From Bacillota bacterium (lineage in GTDB: Bacteria > Bacillota > Clostridia > Oscillospirales > Ethanoligenentaceae), in assembly GCA_023391835.1 (NCBI GenBank), contig JAEWAE010000021.1:1-63277 (forward strand): a stretch of 63,277 bases of DNA, read 5' to 3'. The notes under the pieces are model-generated. The model searched no databases. It saw only the letters and a program-made list of their open reading frames with translations, and had not been told where the DNA came from. Numbering within the stretch: the stretch's first letter is position 1; each line of letters begins with the position of its first letter. Positions 25,751 through 33,677 of the stretch are shown here, piece by piece. The position numbers were made by a program, and so were the translations under genes.

Positions 25751-27474
25751 GCCAATTCCTCCTCGGACAGCTGGGACGATACGATTTCCCTGTAAACCTC
25801 GCAGCTGCGCATCAGTTCCTTGTGGGTGCCGATCCCGGCCACACCGCCCTCGTCGAGCACGATGATACGGTCGGCATCCATGACGGTGCCCACCCGCTGG
25901 GCGACTAGGATCATGGTGGCGTCGGCCGTTTCCTTCTTCAGAGCGGCGCGCAGCCTGGCGTCGGTTTTAAAATCCAGCGCCGAGAAGCTGTCGTCAAACA
26001 CATAGACTTCCGGCCGGCGCACCAGCGCACGAGCGATGGAAAGCCGCTGCTTCTGCCCGCCCGACAGGTTGAGCCCGCCTTCCGACAGCATCGTGTCGTA
26101 GCTCTCGCTCATCCCATCGATGAAGTCGGCCGCTTGGGCTACCTCGGCTGCGTGGCGGATTTCCTCGTCGGTGGCGTCATCCTTGCCGTAACGCAGGTTG
26201 TCGGCCACCGTGCCGGTGAAAAGGATGGCTTTTTGGGGCACGAAACCGATTTTGGCGCGCAACTCTTCCTGTGTCATTTCGCGCACATCCACCCCATCCA
26301 CCAGCACCTGGCCGGCGTCGACGTCGTAAAAGCGGGGAATCAGGTTGACGACGGTGGATTTGCCGCTGCCGGTGCCGCCGATGATGGCCGTGGTCTCGCC
26401 CGGCTTCGCGGAAAACGAGATGCCCCGCACGGCCGGCTCTTCCGCACCCTGATAGCGGAACGTGACGTCACGGAATTCCACATAGCCTTTTTCGGCGTCC
26501 GCATGTTGCGGAGCGGTGGGGTCCTCTATTTCGGGGTGGGTTTCCAGCACCTCGTTGATGCGGTTGGCCGCCGCCTGGGCCCGGGGGATCATGATGAACA
26601 TGGCCGTGAACATCAGCAGCGAAATCAGTATCTGCATGGCGTACTGCATGAAGGCGATCAGATTGCCGATGTTGGTGGAGCCGCTGTTGATGCGCATGGC
26701 ACCGAACCAGAGGATGCTCAGCGTCACCAGATTCATGATGACCATCATTACCGGCGTCATGAAAGCGATGATGCGGTTGACTTTGATGTAAGTATCGGTC
26801 AGATCGCGGCTTGCCTCGTCGAAACGCTTGCGCTCATGCTCCACGCGGTTGAAGGCCCGCACCACCCGGATGCCGGTGAGTTTTTCCCGCAGTACCAGGT
26901 TGACCCGGTCGATTTTGAGCTGCACGAGTTTGAAAAGCGGAATAGCCTGGGAACCCAGCAGCGCCACCACGCCCGCGATGACCGGCAGCGCCACCGCCAG
27001 AATAAGCGTCAGTCCGTGGTCCTCGCGATAAGCCAGCAGCGTGCCGGCCACCGCCGTGATGGGGGCGGACACCATCATGTTGAAAATGAGGATCGTGACG
27101 GTCTGGATCTGGATGATGTCGTTGGTCGTGCGGGTGATGAGGGTCGACGCGCCGAAACGGTCGAATTCGTGAAGTGAGAAACCCTCCACCCGGCGGAAAA
27201 GCTGGCTGCGCAGCGAGCGCCCCAGACCGATGGCGGTGCGCGAACCGAAGAAGCTCGCCAGCACGGCGCACACTACACCGCCTGCGGCCACCAGCAGCAT
27301 CCGGCCGCCGGTGCGCCAGATGTAGGGCACATCCTCCTTGAGAATGCCGTAATTGGTGATGTCGGCCATCAGCGTGGGCAGATACAAATTTGCCATCGCC
27401 TGCAGAAACTGCAGCACCAGAATGCCGAGTATGAAAAACAAGTAGGGCTTCAGATTGCGGTAGATTTTCAGCAT
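25747..27474 (-). CDS. ABC exporter partner subunit with degenerate Walker B
   Basis: A 575-residue TMD-NBD half-transporter of normal size with six membrane segments. Its NBD has GGTGSGKST (Walker A) and a canonical LSGGQKQR signature. Walker B reads VYVFDDSFSALD, with Asp replacing the catalytic Glu. Together with the partner's ISQGQ signature this gives one degenerate and one intact ATP site, as in heterodimeric exporters of the TM287/288 or BmrCD type. It lies between the MarR gene and the repeat-bearing subunit. The substrate may be a drug or a lipid and cannot be told from sequence. Confidence 0.93.
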   Translation of the reverse strand: MLKIYRNLKPYLFFILGILVLQFLQAMANLYLPTLMADITNYGILKEDVPYIWRTGGRMLLVAAGGVVCAVLASFFGSRTAIGLGRSLRSQLFRRVEGFSLHEFDRFGASTLITRTTNDIIQIQTVTILIFNMMVSAPITAVAGTLLAYREDHGLTLILAVALPVIAGVVALLGSQAIPLFKLVQLKIDRVNLVLREKLTGIRVVRAFNRVEHERKRFDEASRDLTDTYIKVNRIIAFMTPVMMVIMNLVTLSILWFGAMRINSGSTNIGNLIAFMQYAMQILISLLMFTAMFIMIPRAQAAANRINEVLETHPEIEDPTAPQHADAEKGYVEFRDVTFRYQGAEEPAVRGISFSAKPGETTAIIGGTGSGKSTVVNLIPRFYDVDAGQVLVDGVDVREMTQEELRAKIGFVPQKAILFTGTVADNLRYGKDDATDEEIRHAAEVAQAADFIDGMSESYDTMLSEGGLNLSGGQKQRLSIARALVRRPEVYVFDDSFSALDFKTDARLRAALKKETADATMILVAQRVGTVMDADRIIVLDEGGVAGIGTHKELMRSCEVYREIVSSQLSEEELA

Positions 27475-27496
27475 GGAATTCCTCCGTTGCCTGTCG

Positions 27497-27988
27497 TCAG
27501 AGCCGGTCTTTATGCCGGCTTTGCTCGATGATATAGGCGAACGACTCGTTGATCAGCTCGATCAACCGCCGGCTTTTTTCCTCGCCCAGATATTCCACCA
27601 GTCCCTTGGTTTTGGCCACGATGAGCAGCCACATGTCATGGATGACGGAGCGCCCCGCATCCAGCAGGCGCACCCGGATAATCCGCCGGTCGCTGGGGTC
27701 GATGGTGCGCTCCACCATCTTCCTTTTTTCAAGGCCCGCCAGGATGGGTGTGATGGAGGGGGATTTGACGCGCATTTTCCGACTCAGCTCCGACACGCTC
27801 ACACCGGTTTTGGCCCCCTCGGGGGTGGTATCCGCCAGCGTCATCAGCAGCATGATTTCGCTGTGCTTGAGCCCGTGGCGAAAACACTCGTGCTCCGGCG
27901 GATGATGTTCCAGCCGCAGACGATTGAACTGCACAAACGCGCGCACCAGATTTTCCGACAGGGTTTCCGCTTCCGTCTTTTCAGCCAT
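27497..27988 (-). CDS. MarR-family regulator of the ABC exporter operon
   Basis: A 163-residue winged-helix regulator. It shows LKHSEIMLLMTL, then VSELSRKMRVKSPSITPILAGLEKRKMVER (recognition helix) and DPSDRRIIRVRLLDAG (wing). The ATG at 27988 has GGTGAT three bases upstream, matching the 3' part of the anti-SD. An in-frame ATG at 28006 is an alternative. It is first in an operon with two ABC exporter genes, a common clostridial arrangement in which MarR represses until a toxic ligand binds. A palindrome overlaps the transcription start region. Confidence 0.9.
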   Translation of the reverse strand: MAEKTEAETLSENLVRAFVQFNRLRLEHHPPEHECFRHGLKHSEIMLLMTLADTTPEGAKTGVSVSELSRKMRVKSPSITPILAGLEKRKMVERTIDPSDRRIIRVRLLDAGRSVIHDMWLLIVAKTKGLVEYLGEEKSRRLIELINESFAYIIEQSRHKDRL

Positions 27989-28038
27989 AGTATCACCGGA
28001 ATTCATCAAAGATATGGTCGATGCGGATCACAATTGCA

Positions 28039-28060
28039 ATTAGTTAGGCTGCCTATTAAT
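28039..28060. promoter_or_regulatory. Candidate MarR operator
   Basis: TAGGC-T-GCCTA is a perfect 5+1+5 palindrome, flanked by ATTAGT and TTAAT to form a longer imperfect one. It lies just downstream of the -10 box, where binding would block transcription. A related half-site (GCCTATTT) lies near 28083. Confidence 0.6.
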
Positions 28061-28071
28061 TTGACTGCTTA

Positions 28072-28100
28072 ATTATAAGCTCGCCTATTTATCCTGACAA
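28072..28100 (-). promoter_or_regulatory. Sigma-A promoter of the marR-ABC operon
   Basis: TTGTCA, 17 bp, TATAAT on the minus strand. The rest of the 397-bp gap (27989-28385) holds only this promoter, the palindrome and the hexokinase promoter. Confidence 0.75.
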
Positions 28101-28286
28101 GAGGTATATAGGGCAAAGCTTACCGGAATACTCGATAATGTTTTATGCAGACTGCCCAATTCCACCCCGCCCATTCCGGACGCTCCGCGCATGAGCGGGA
28201 GACGGTCGGAGCCCCGTATATACAATAGGTGTCCCGATCGGTACCGGTGCACCGCCGTGGGGCGCGCGGAACCGGGCCGGAGCGGC

Positions 28287-28315
28287 TTGACAAATATCAG
28301 ACGTGGGAATATCAT
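28287..28315 (+). promoter_or_regulatory. Sigma-A promoter of the hexokinase operon
   Basis: TTGACA, 17 bp, TATCAT. It lies about 70 bp upstream of the hexokinase GTG start. Confidence 0.75.
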
Positions 28316-28385
28316 AGCAGAAGAATCCGGCGGCCCGCCGGGCGTAGATTCGCGGGCCGCGGCAAGAGTGATTGGGGGATTTCGT

Positions 28386-29696
28386 GTGCAGACAATCCGC
28401 GACCGCGTGAGCCGTTTCCTGACCTCCGTCGGCATGGATGCCGAGTCCGTCGATATCGGCCGCAACTGCGACCGGTTCATTCACGAAATGGATAGGGGGC
28501 TGAAGCTGGAAGGCGGGTCCCTCCAGATGATACCCACCTACATCAGCGCCGAAGGCAGCGCCCGGCAGGATGAGCCGGTCATCGTGCTGGATGCCGGCGG
28601 CACCAACCTGCGGGCCGCCGTGGTGCATTTTGACCGGGAGGGCAAGGCCGTCACCGATCAGTTCACCCGCTGCCGCATGCCCGGCACCGACGCACCGGTC
28701 GACAGCGACGCGTTTTTCGACCGCATCGCCGAGTTGGTGGAGCCGTTGCTCCCGGCGAGCGACCGCATCGCCTTCTGCTTTTCCTACCCCGCGAAGCCGC
28801 GCAAAGATAAGGACGGCGCGGTGATCCTCGTCGGCAAGGAAGTGAAAGTCGAGGGCATTACCGGCAAACTGCTGGGGGTCGAGCTGATCGCGGCGCTGGA
28901 ACGCCGGGGTGCCCGGCCGCATCACCGGGTCATTGTGCTCAACGACTCGGTGGCCACGCTACTCAGCGGTAAGGCGTTTTTGCACGACCGGGTTTTCGAC
29001 GGCTACATCGGCTTCATCCTCGGCACCGGCACCAACACCTGCTATATCGAGCAAAATGAGAATATCCGGGCCCTTGAGGCGGATTATCCCGCGGGCTCCA
29101 TGCTCGTCAACACCGAATCGGGCGGGTACGACGGTTTCCCGCTGCCGGAGCTGGTGCGCCGCTTCGACGCCACCACCAAAAAACCGGGCGAGTATCTCTG
29201 TGAAAAAATGATTTCCGGCCGGTATCAGGGCGGCATCGTGCAGACGCTGGTGCAGGCGGCCGCACAGGCCGGACTTTTTTCCCAGCCTTTCACGGCGGCC
29301 GTTGCGGGGCTGGAAGACCTTACTTCCTATGAGATCGACCAGTTCCTCTATTACCCCTATGGCGACAACCGTCTGGCGGTGTGCTGCGGGGCGTCGGGCG
29401 ACGCCGACCGGGAGACTCTCTATTATCTGATCGACGCCGTGTTTGAGCGGGCTGCCCGACTTGTGTGCGTGAATCTCGCCGCGGTGATGCAAAAAACCGA
29501 CACGGGCGCCGACCCCTGCCGGCCGGTCTGCATTACGGCCGACGGCACGGCATTTTATCATTCCAAACTGTTCCGGGATAAATTGAATTTTTATGTACAT
29601 AGTTTTATCGAGGGGCAGTTGCATCGCTATTGTGAATTTGTAAAGGTGGATAACGCCACGCTGCTGGGCACCGCCATCGCCGGCCTGCTCAATTGA
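28386..29696 (+). CDS. Hexokinase-family sugar kinase
   Basis: A 436-residue eukaryote-like hexokinase. VLDAGGTNLRAAVV is the phosphate-1 loop, FCFSYPAKP matches the hexokinase sugar-binding LGFTFSFP region, VLNDSVATLLSG carries the catalytic Asp, and GFILGTGTNTCYIE is the phosphate-2 loop. The GTG start follows TTGGGGGA; the open frame upstream (to 28191) crosses the promoter and is not coding. It phosphorylates glucose or a related hexose in the cytosol. It heads a close-spaced four-gene run with a C26 peptidase, a glutaredoxin-like protein and a P-loop protein. Confidence 0.9.
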   Translation: MQTIRDRVSRFLTSVGMDAESVDIGRNCDRFIHEMDRGLKLEGGSLQMIPTYISAEGSARQDEPVIVLDAGGTNLRAAVVHFDREGKAVTDQFTRCRMPGTDAPVDSDAFFDRIAELVEPLLPASDRIAFCFSYPAKPRKDKDGAVILVGKEVKVEGITGKLLGVELIAALERRGARPHHRVIVLNDSVATLLSGKAFLHDRVFDGYIGFILGTGTNTCYIEQNENIRALEADYPAGSMLVNTESGGYDGFPLPELVRRFDATTKKPGEYLCEKMISGRYQGGIVQTLVQAAAQAGLFSQPFTAAVAGLEDLTSYEIDQFLYYPYGDNRLAVCCGASGDADRETLYYLIDAVFERAARLVCVNLAAVMQKTDTGADPCRPVCITADGTAFYHSKLFRDKLNFYVHSFIEGQLHRYCEFVKVDNATLLGTAIAGLLN

Positions 29697-29733
29697 CCGG
29701 CGTGTCGGCCCGGGCCGGGGAGGGAAGGCGCGC

Positions 29734-30486
29734 ATGAGCAAACGACCAGTGATCGCCCTGACGGGGGATTTTCGCAAAGAGGAAGCTAGACTGCTGACCG
29801 GCTGCCGCACCGTGTGTGTCAACAATGCCTATGCCGAGGCGGTGCTGGCCGCGGGCGGTGTTCCGATCGTCATGCCGGTCAGCGACGACCGGGAATCCGT
29901 CGAGCAGACGGTGGCCATGGCCGACGGGCTGCTGGTGACGGGGGGCGGCGACATCAATCCCCTCCTGTTTGGGGAAGAGCCGGTCGAGGCGCAGGGATTC
30001 TTTTCCCGCCGGCGGGATTTTCTCGATTTTACCTCCATCCGGTGCGCCATGCGGCTGGGACGGCCTGTGCTGGGCATCTGCCGTGGCGTCCAGTCGCTCA
30101 ACGTCGTCTGCGGCGGCACGCTTTATCAGGATCTTTCCCTCAAAGAGGGGACGCATGTCAAGCACATGCAGGATTCGGAGCCGGACGGCGCCGGTCATAC
30201 GGTGGAAATCGACTCTTCCAGCCTCCTGTACGGCATCCTGGGCGGCACGGTGCAGACCAACAGTTTTCACCATCAGGCCGTCAGCCGGGTTGCGCCCGGC
30301 TTCGCGGCCACAGGCCGTGCGCGGGACGGCGTGATCGAGCTGATTGAAAAACAGGACGGCGGTTTTGCCATGGGCATCCAGTGGCACCCCGAGCTGATGG
30401 CGGCGGGCGGCAGCCGCCCCATGCAGGCGGTGTTCGACCGCTTTGCGGAAGCCTGCCGCACGGGCGGGAGCCGCGGCGAAGCCTGA
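29734..30486 (+). CDS. Gamma-glutamyl-gamma-aminobutyrate hydrolase-like C26 peptidase
   Basis: A 250-residue class I glutamine-amidotransferase-like hydrolase of the PuuD/C26 group. VTGGGDINPLLFGEEP is typical of the family, GICRGVQ holds the nucleophilic Cys and GIQWHPE the catalytic His. The ATG follows GGAGGGAAGG. It probably cleaves gamma-glutamyl bonds. It lies 37 bp after hexokinase and 19 bp before the next gene. No polyamine pathway genes are visible nearby, so the substrate is uncertain. Confidence 0.88.
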   Translation: MSKRPVIALTGDFRKEEARLLTGCRTVCVNNAYAEAVLAAGGVPIVMPVSDDRESVEQTVAMADGLLVTGGGDINPLLFGEEPVEAQGFFSRRRDFLDFTSIRCAMRLGRPVLGICRGVQSLNVVCGGTLYQDLSLKEGTHVKHMQDSEPDGAGHTVEIDSSSLLYGILGGTVQTNSFHHQAVSRVAPGFAATGRARDGVIELIEKQDGGFAMGIQWHPELMAAGGSRPMQAVFDRFAEACRTGGSRGEA

Positions 30487-30505
30487 TTTCCGGGAGGAAA
30501 CGGAT

Positions 30506-30769
30506 ATGAAAAAAGTTTTGATGTTTAAAATGAAAGGCTGCCCGTACTGCGCCAAGGCGTTCCGCCTGGTCGACGAGATCCGGGAAAAGGAACCCGAGCT
30601 GCGCGACGTGGATATCGAGGTCGTCGACGAAAACGAGCAGCCGGAGCTGGCCGGCAAATACGACTACTGGTATGTGCCGACCTTTTATGTGGATGGGGAA
30701 AAACTGCTGGAGGGCGACCCGTCGGCCGAGCAGGTCGAGCGGGTGCTGCGCACGGCGGTGGGGAAATAA
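30506..30769 (+). CDS. Glutaredoxin/thioredoxin-like protein
   Basis: An 87-residue thioredoxin-fold protein. MKGCPYCAKA contains the redox-active CxxC close to the N-terminus, YVPTFYVDGE the cis-Pro loop, and LLEGDPSAEQVERVL the C-terminal helix. The start follows GGGAGGAAACGGAT; a longer frame begins inside the preceding gene. It is likely a thiol reductase in the cytoplasm; its partner is unknown. Confidence 0.88.
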   Translation: MKKVLMFKMKGCPYCAKAFRLVDEIREKEPELRDVDIEVVDENEQPELAGKYDYWYVPTFYVDGEKLLEGDPSAEQVERVLRTAVGK

Positions 30770-30797
30770 CACCCCGCCTCGGGAAGGAGTCGCCGGC

Positions 30798-31409
30798 ATG
30801 AAAAAGCTGATTCTGGTCACATCCCCGCCGGCCTGCGGCAAAACCTATGTTTCCATGCAGCTGGCGGCGGCACTCACCCATGTGGTGTATCTGGATAAAG
30901 ACACGCTCATCCCCCTTTCCCGCCAAATTTTTGTGGCGGCGGGGCAGGAGTATAACCGCAGCTCGGATTTCTTTGAAAAAAATATCCGGGATTATGAGTA
31001 TGAGGCCATCGTCGCCCTGGCGATGGAGGCTCTCAATTACGACGACATCGTGCTGATCAACGCCCCCTTCACCCGTGAGATCCGCGACCTTGCCTATATC
31101 GGCCGGCTCAAGGCGCAGCTCGCGCAAAAGGGTGCGACGCTGGTGGTCATCTGGGTGGAAACGTCGGTGGAGGTCTGCCATCAGCGCATGATCGACCGCC
31201 ATTCCGACCGCGACACCTGGAAACTGGCCCACTGGGACGAATATATCGCCAAATGCGATTTCAGCGTCCCCCGTTCGCTGGATGACCCGGCCGTGCGGGA
31301 TGACCTGCTGATTTTCCACAATTCTTCCGACACGGAGTTTTCCGACTCCCTTCGACAGACGGTGGAAATTATTGAAGAAACTTCCGGACGCAGGCCCGCT
31401 GATAGTTGA
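30798..31409 (+). CDS. P-loop kinase/AAA-type ATP-binding protein
   Basis: 203 residues. LVTSPPACGKTYVSMQLA is a Walker A loop at the N-terminus, and DDIVLINAPF resembles Walker B. The C-terminal part (EVCHQRMIDRHSDRDTWKLAHWDEY) has the lid arginines of small-molecule kinases. AAGGAG precedes the ATG. The substrate is not recognisable. It is the last gene of the hexokinase run, and its 3' end overlaps the promoter in front of csp. Confidence 0.75.
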   Translation: MKKLILVTSPPACGKTYVSMQLAAALTHVVYLDKDTLIPLSRQIFVAAGQEYNRSSDFFEKNIRDYEYEAIVALAMEALNYDDIVLINAPFTREIRDLAYIGRLKAQLAQKGATLVVIWVETSVEVCHQRMIDRHSDRDTWKLAHWDEYIAKCDFSVPRSLDDPAVRDDLLIFHNSSDTEFSDSLRQTVEIIEETSGRRPADS

Positions 31410-31434
31410 CAGCGCCGCGCGGCTGTGCTATACT
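31406..31434 (+). promoter_or_regulatory. Sigma-A promoter before the csp leader
   Basis: TTGACA, 17 bp, TATACT, starting within the last codons of the P-loop gene. Its transcript enters the 18-bp hairpin at 31459-31514 about 20 nt downstream. A second -10-like TATAAT at 31537-31542 lacks a good -35. Confidence 0.7.
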
Positions 31435-31458
31435 GCTAATGTCTTAATGTATCAATTG

Positions 31459-31520
31459 AAACCGCCTGCTTTTGTATGTCATCGACGTTTCATGATTACA
31501 AAAGCGGGCGGTTTTTATTT
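31459..31520 (+). terminator. Long terminator hairpin in front of csp
   Basis: AAACCGCCTGCTTTTGTA (31459-31476) pairs over 18 bp with TACAAAAGCGGGCGGTTT (31497-31514), with one G-U pair and a 20-nt loop, then TTTTTATTT. It may terminate the hexokinase operon, act as a csp attenuator or cold switch, or end a tiny RNA. Confidence 0.8.
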
Positions 31521-31561
31521 GGACAGGCGGAGATACTATAATCAAACGGGAGGCATTATTT

Positions 31562-31774
31562 ATGAACAAAGGCACCATTAAGTGGTTTAATGCGGAAAGA
31601 GGCTTCGGCTTCATCGCGAACGACGAGGGCGGCGATGATGTGTTCGTGCATGTCACAGCGGTTGTTACGCCGGGCGTGACGGCGCTGGAAGAGGGCCAGA
31701 AGGTCACTTTTGACACCGAAACCGATCCCCGCAAGGGCAAGCTTCGCGCTGTCAACGTCAACGTTGTGGCCTGA
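31562..31774 (+). CDS. Cold-shock protein, CspA family
   Basis: A 70-residue OB-fold nucleic-acid-binding protein. GTIKWFNAERGFGFI holds RNP-1 and DVFVHVTAV holds RNP-2. Family proteins melt RNA secondary structure and bind single strands. Length and start are canonical, and the ATG has CGGGAGG seven to eight bases upstream. The gene is followed by a strong terminator. Its leader carries an 18-bp hairpin with a U-tract, so expression may depend on antitermination or temperature-sensitive folding. Confidence 0.96.
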   Translation: MNKGTIKWFNAERGFGFIANDEGGDDVFVHVTAVVTPGVTALEEGQKVTFDTETDPRKGKLRAVNVNVVA

Positions 31775-31795
31775 TTCGCCATCCGCAAATACCGG

Positions 31796-31833
31796 GCGCC
31801 CCGGCCGGAAAAATCCTGCCGGGGCGCTTTTTT
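31796..31833 (+). terminator. Terminator of csp
   Basis: GCGCCCCGGC and GCCGGGGCGC form a perfect 10-bp stem with a 12-nt loop, followed by T6. Confidence 0.9.
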
Positions 31834-31901
31834 GTGCGGGGGGAACCCTCTTGTCCCGCCGGCATACACTGGAATAGACACGGAAAAGGAGGAATCCGAT
31901 T

Positions 31902-32078
31902 ATGTGGTGCTTCTTGCCGATCCTCGCTCTGATCTGCTGCGGTTGCGGCGGTCACGACCGTCGCGACTGCGGCTGCCGCCGTGAACGGCTCGTGTGTGAT
32001 CCGGATGCGGAGTTTCCCCCCATGAGACGGCATCGGGGCAACGACTGCGAGCCCTGCAGACCGAAATGCTGTAAATAA
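31902..32078 (+). CDS. Cys-rich mini-protein, 58 aa
   Basis: The reading frame starts ATG-TGG-TGC with an excellent AAGGAGGAATCCGATT site. It encodes MWCFLPILALICCGCGG, a short hydrophobic stretch, followed by a basic tail ending PKCCK. There are 11 cysteines in 58 residues, many in CC, CxC and CxxC arrangements. It could be a membrane-tethered metal-binding or disulphide-rich peptide. No homologue is recognised. It lies alone between the csp terminator and a small anchored protein. The strong ribosome site argues that it is real. Confidence 0.6.
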   Translation: MWCFLPILALICCGCGGHDRRDCGCRRERLVCDPDAEFPPMRRHRGNDCEPCRPKCCK

Positions 32079-32222
32079 CGCGGGCTTCGCGGCCGTGTCG
32101 CGAAATTCGATTGCGCCGCTTGGGCGGCCGTGCGGGCGGGGCGTCATGACAGACGTCCCGGCACCGCCGGCTTTTCAATACATAATTCCGGCTGGGGCAT
32201 GACCGGTGGGGAGGGAAACGAC

Positions 32223-32621
32223 ATGATGATCCGTCGCCTGGCAGCCGCCTTCGGGGCCGTGCTGGTGCTGACCGCCGTAGGGGCGATGTATGGACTGCGC
32301 CACGGGAGTTTTGCCGCGGCCACCGGCATCGACCCGTTGGCCGCCGACGCGGTGCGGGTGAGCGGGCCGGGGAGCGACGGCCGGGTGATTTCTTCCCGGG
32401 ATGCCGTGCTGGAACTGATGGCCTGTCTGAACGGCGCCACCTATTCCCCCCGGAGCGGGCAGGCGCAAGCGGAAGACGGCTGTCTGACGATGGTTTTCCT
32501 GCGGCGGGGGCGGCAGATGGCCGTGCTGCATCTGAGCCACGCACTCGAAGTGGGCGGGCGTACCTATGCCGTCCGGGGGCTCGACGCCGCCCGTCTGCAT
32601 ACGCTGACCGGCACGGTTTGA
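32223..32621 (+). CDS. Membrane-anchored small protein of unknown function
   Basis: 132 residues starting MMIRRLAAAFGAVLVLTAVGAMYG, a signal-anchor helix, after a GGGAGGGAAACGAC site. The extracytoplasmic part has about 100 residues of mixed alpha/beta with no cysteines in conserved pattern and no recognised domain. It is convergent with the AraC gene, which ends 4 bp away. Function unknown. Confidence 0.6.
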   Translation: MMIRRLAAAFGAVLVLTAVGAMYGLRHGSFAAATGIDPLAADAVRVSGPGSDGRVISSRDAVLELMACLNGATYSPRSGQAQAEDGCLTMVFLRRGRQMAVLHLSHALEVGGRTYAVRGLDAARLHTLTGTV

Positions 32622-32625
32622 CCGT

Positions 32626-33486
32626 TCAGATGGATTTGCGGTATTCCGCCGGCGTGCGCCCCGTGGCACTGCGGAAGGCTTTGATGAAATTGCCGGAACC
32701 GGAAAACCCCACCTCCGCCGCCACGTCTGCGACCGTGCGGTCGGTGGTCACCAACAGTTCCTTGGCCCGGCTGACCCGCAGGTGCGTCAGGTAGTTGTGG
32801 GGGCTGGAGCCAGTCGCGGCGCGGAATCGCCGGATGAAGTGATATTTTGACAGCGCGGCCACGCGGGCGAGGGTTTCCAGCCGCAAAGGCTCCCCCAGAT
32901 GCTGCTTCATATAAAAGACGGTGCGCTCCACTGCGCCGAAATCCGCCCCGTCCCCCGGCGCGGGGCGGGCGCGGACAAGCCGGCTGTCGATGAGGGCGGT
33001 GAGCAGACGCGTGACGTGCAGCGCGGCCGCCGCGTTGGTGCGGATATCCGATAACTCGAAATATTCCCGGCAGCCGGTCATCAGCCCGGCAAAGGCCGCC
33101 GGCTCCGACGGGGTCAGCGGCGACACGGCCCCGGGGTTTATCAGGCGGAAATATTCCCGGGCGGCGCGGCCGCTGAAGTGCAGCCAGATACTGTCCCACG
33201 GGGCGGTCTGGGTGCGGTAATACTGATATTTTTCGCAGTCGATAAGCACGGCGCTGCCCGGCCGAAGGGTGAATTCCCCGTCCGGGATACGCAGCAGCCC
33301 CGTGCCGCCCACCGTGTAAAGCAGATAAAAGGCCCGCCGGCCGCTGCGCTCGGTGAAATAACCGGGCCCGGCAAAAAAGTGGCCGGTTTCGAGCATATAG
33401 AAGGGCAGACGGCGAGCCGCCTCGCCCGGGGTCTGCACCAGCCATTCGGAATCCCCCGAAATGTCGAGATTGTAATTGAGCTTCAA
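32626..33486 (-). CDS. AraC-family regulator, divergent from rhaA
   Basis: 286 residues. An N-terminal cupin-like sensor (LLYTVGGTGLLRIPDGEFTLRPGSAVLI) precedes a C-terminal double HTH (LETLARVAALSKYHFIRRFR and VADVAAEVGFSGSGNFIKAFR). The TTG start is chosen because GGAGG lies nine bases upstream; the GTG at 33495 directly abuts that site. By divergence it is the likely regulator of rhaA, with a sugar effector. Two direct repeats of GAAAAGCAA lie in the shared control region. Confidence 0.88.
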   Translation of the reverse strand: MKLNYNLDISGDSEWLVQTPGEAARRLPFYMLETGHFFAGPGYFTERSGRRAFYLLYTVGGTGLLRIPDGEFTLRPGSAVLIDCEKYQYYRTQTAPWDSIWLHFSGRAAREYFRLINPGAVSPLTPSEPAAFAGLMTGCREYFELSDIRTNAAAALHVTRLLTALIDSRLVRARPAPGDGADFGAVERTVFYMKQHLGEPLRLETLARVAALSKYHFIRRFRAATGSSPHNYLTHLRVSRAKELLVTTDRTVADVAAEVGFSGSGNFIKAFRSATGRTPAEYRKSI

Positions 33487-33530
33487 GCCTTCCACCCTCC
33501 GTCAAGGTATCGGCGCAATTTTTGACTATA

Positions 33531-33593
33531 GAAAAGCAAGAATCATGCTTGCGGCTGTTTCCACCACCGTTTATAGTATAGTTGAAAAGCAAA
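33531..33593. promoter_or_regulatory. Direct repeats GAAAAGCAA and rhaA promoter region
   Basis: GAAAAGCAA occurs at 33531 and again at 33584, 53 bp apart. They flank the rhaA promoter TTGCGG, 17 bp, TATAGT (33549-33577). Paired direct repeats are usual for AraC-type activators. Confidence 0.5.
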
Positions 33594-33677
33594 CGACCGG
33601 CAAGCCCGCCGTCTGTAAAACGCAATTTTTGCACGGCGTGCACTTGCCCGGATTTCAGCGGAAAGCGGGGACGGAAC

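Noticed and set aside
28191..28385. N-terminal extension of the hexokinase
   Set aside because: It would include the consensus promoter at 28287-28315; the GTG with GGGGGA fits the family N-terminus.
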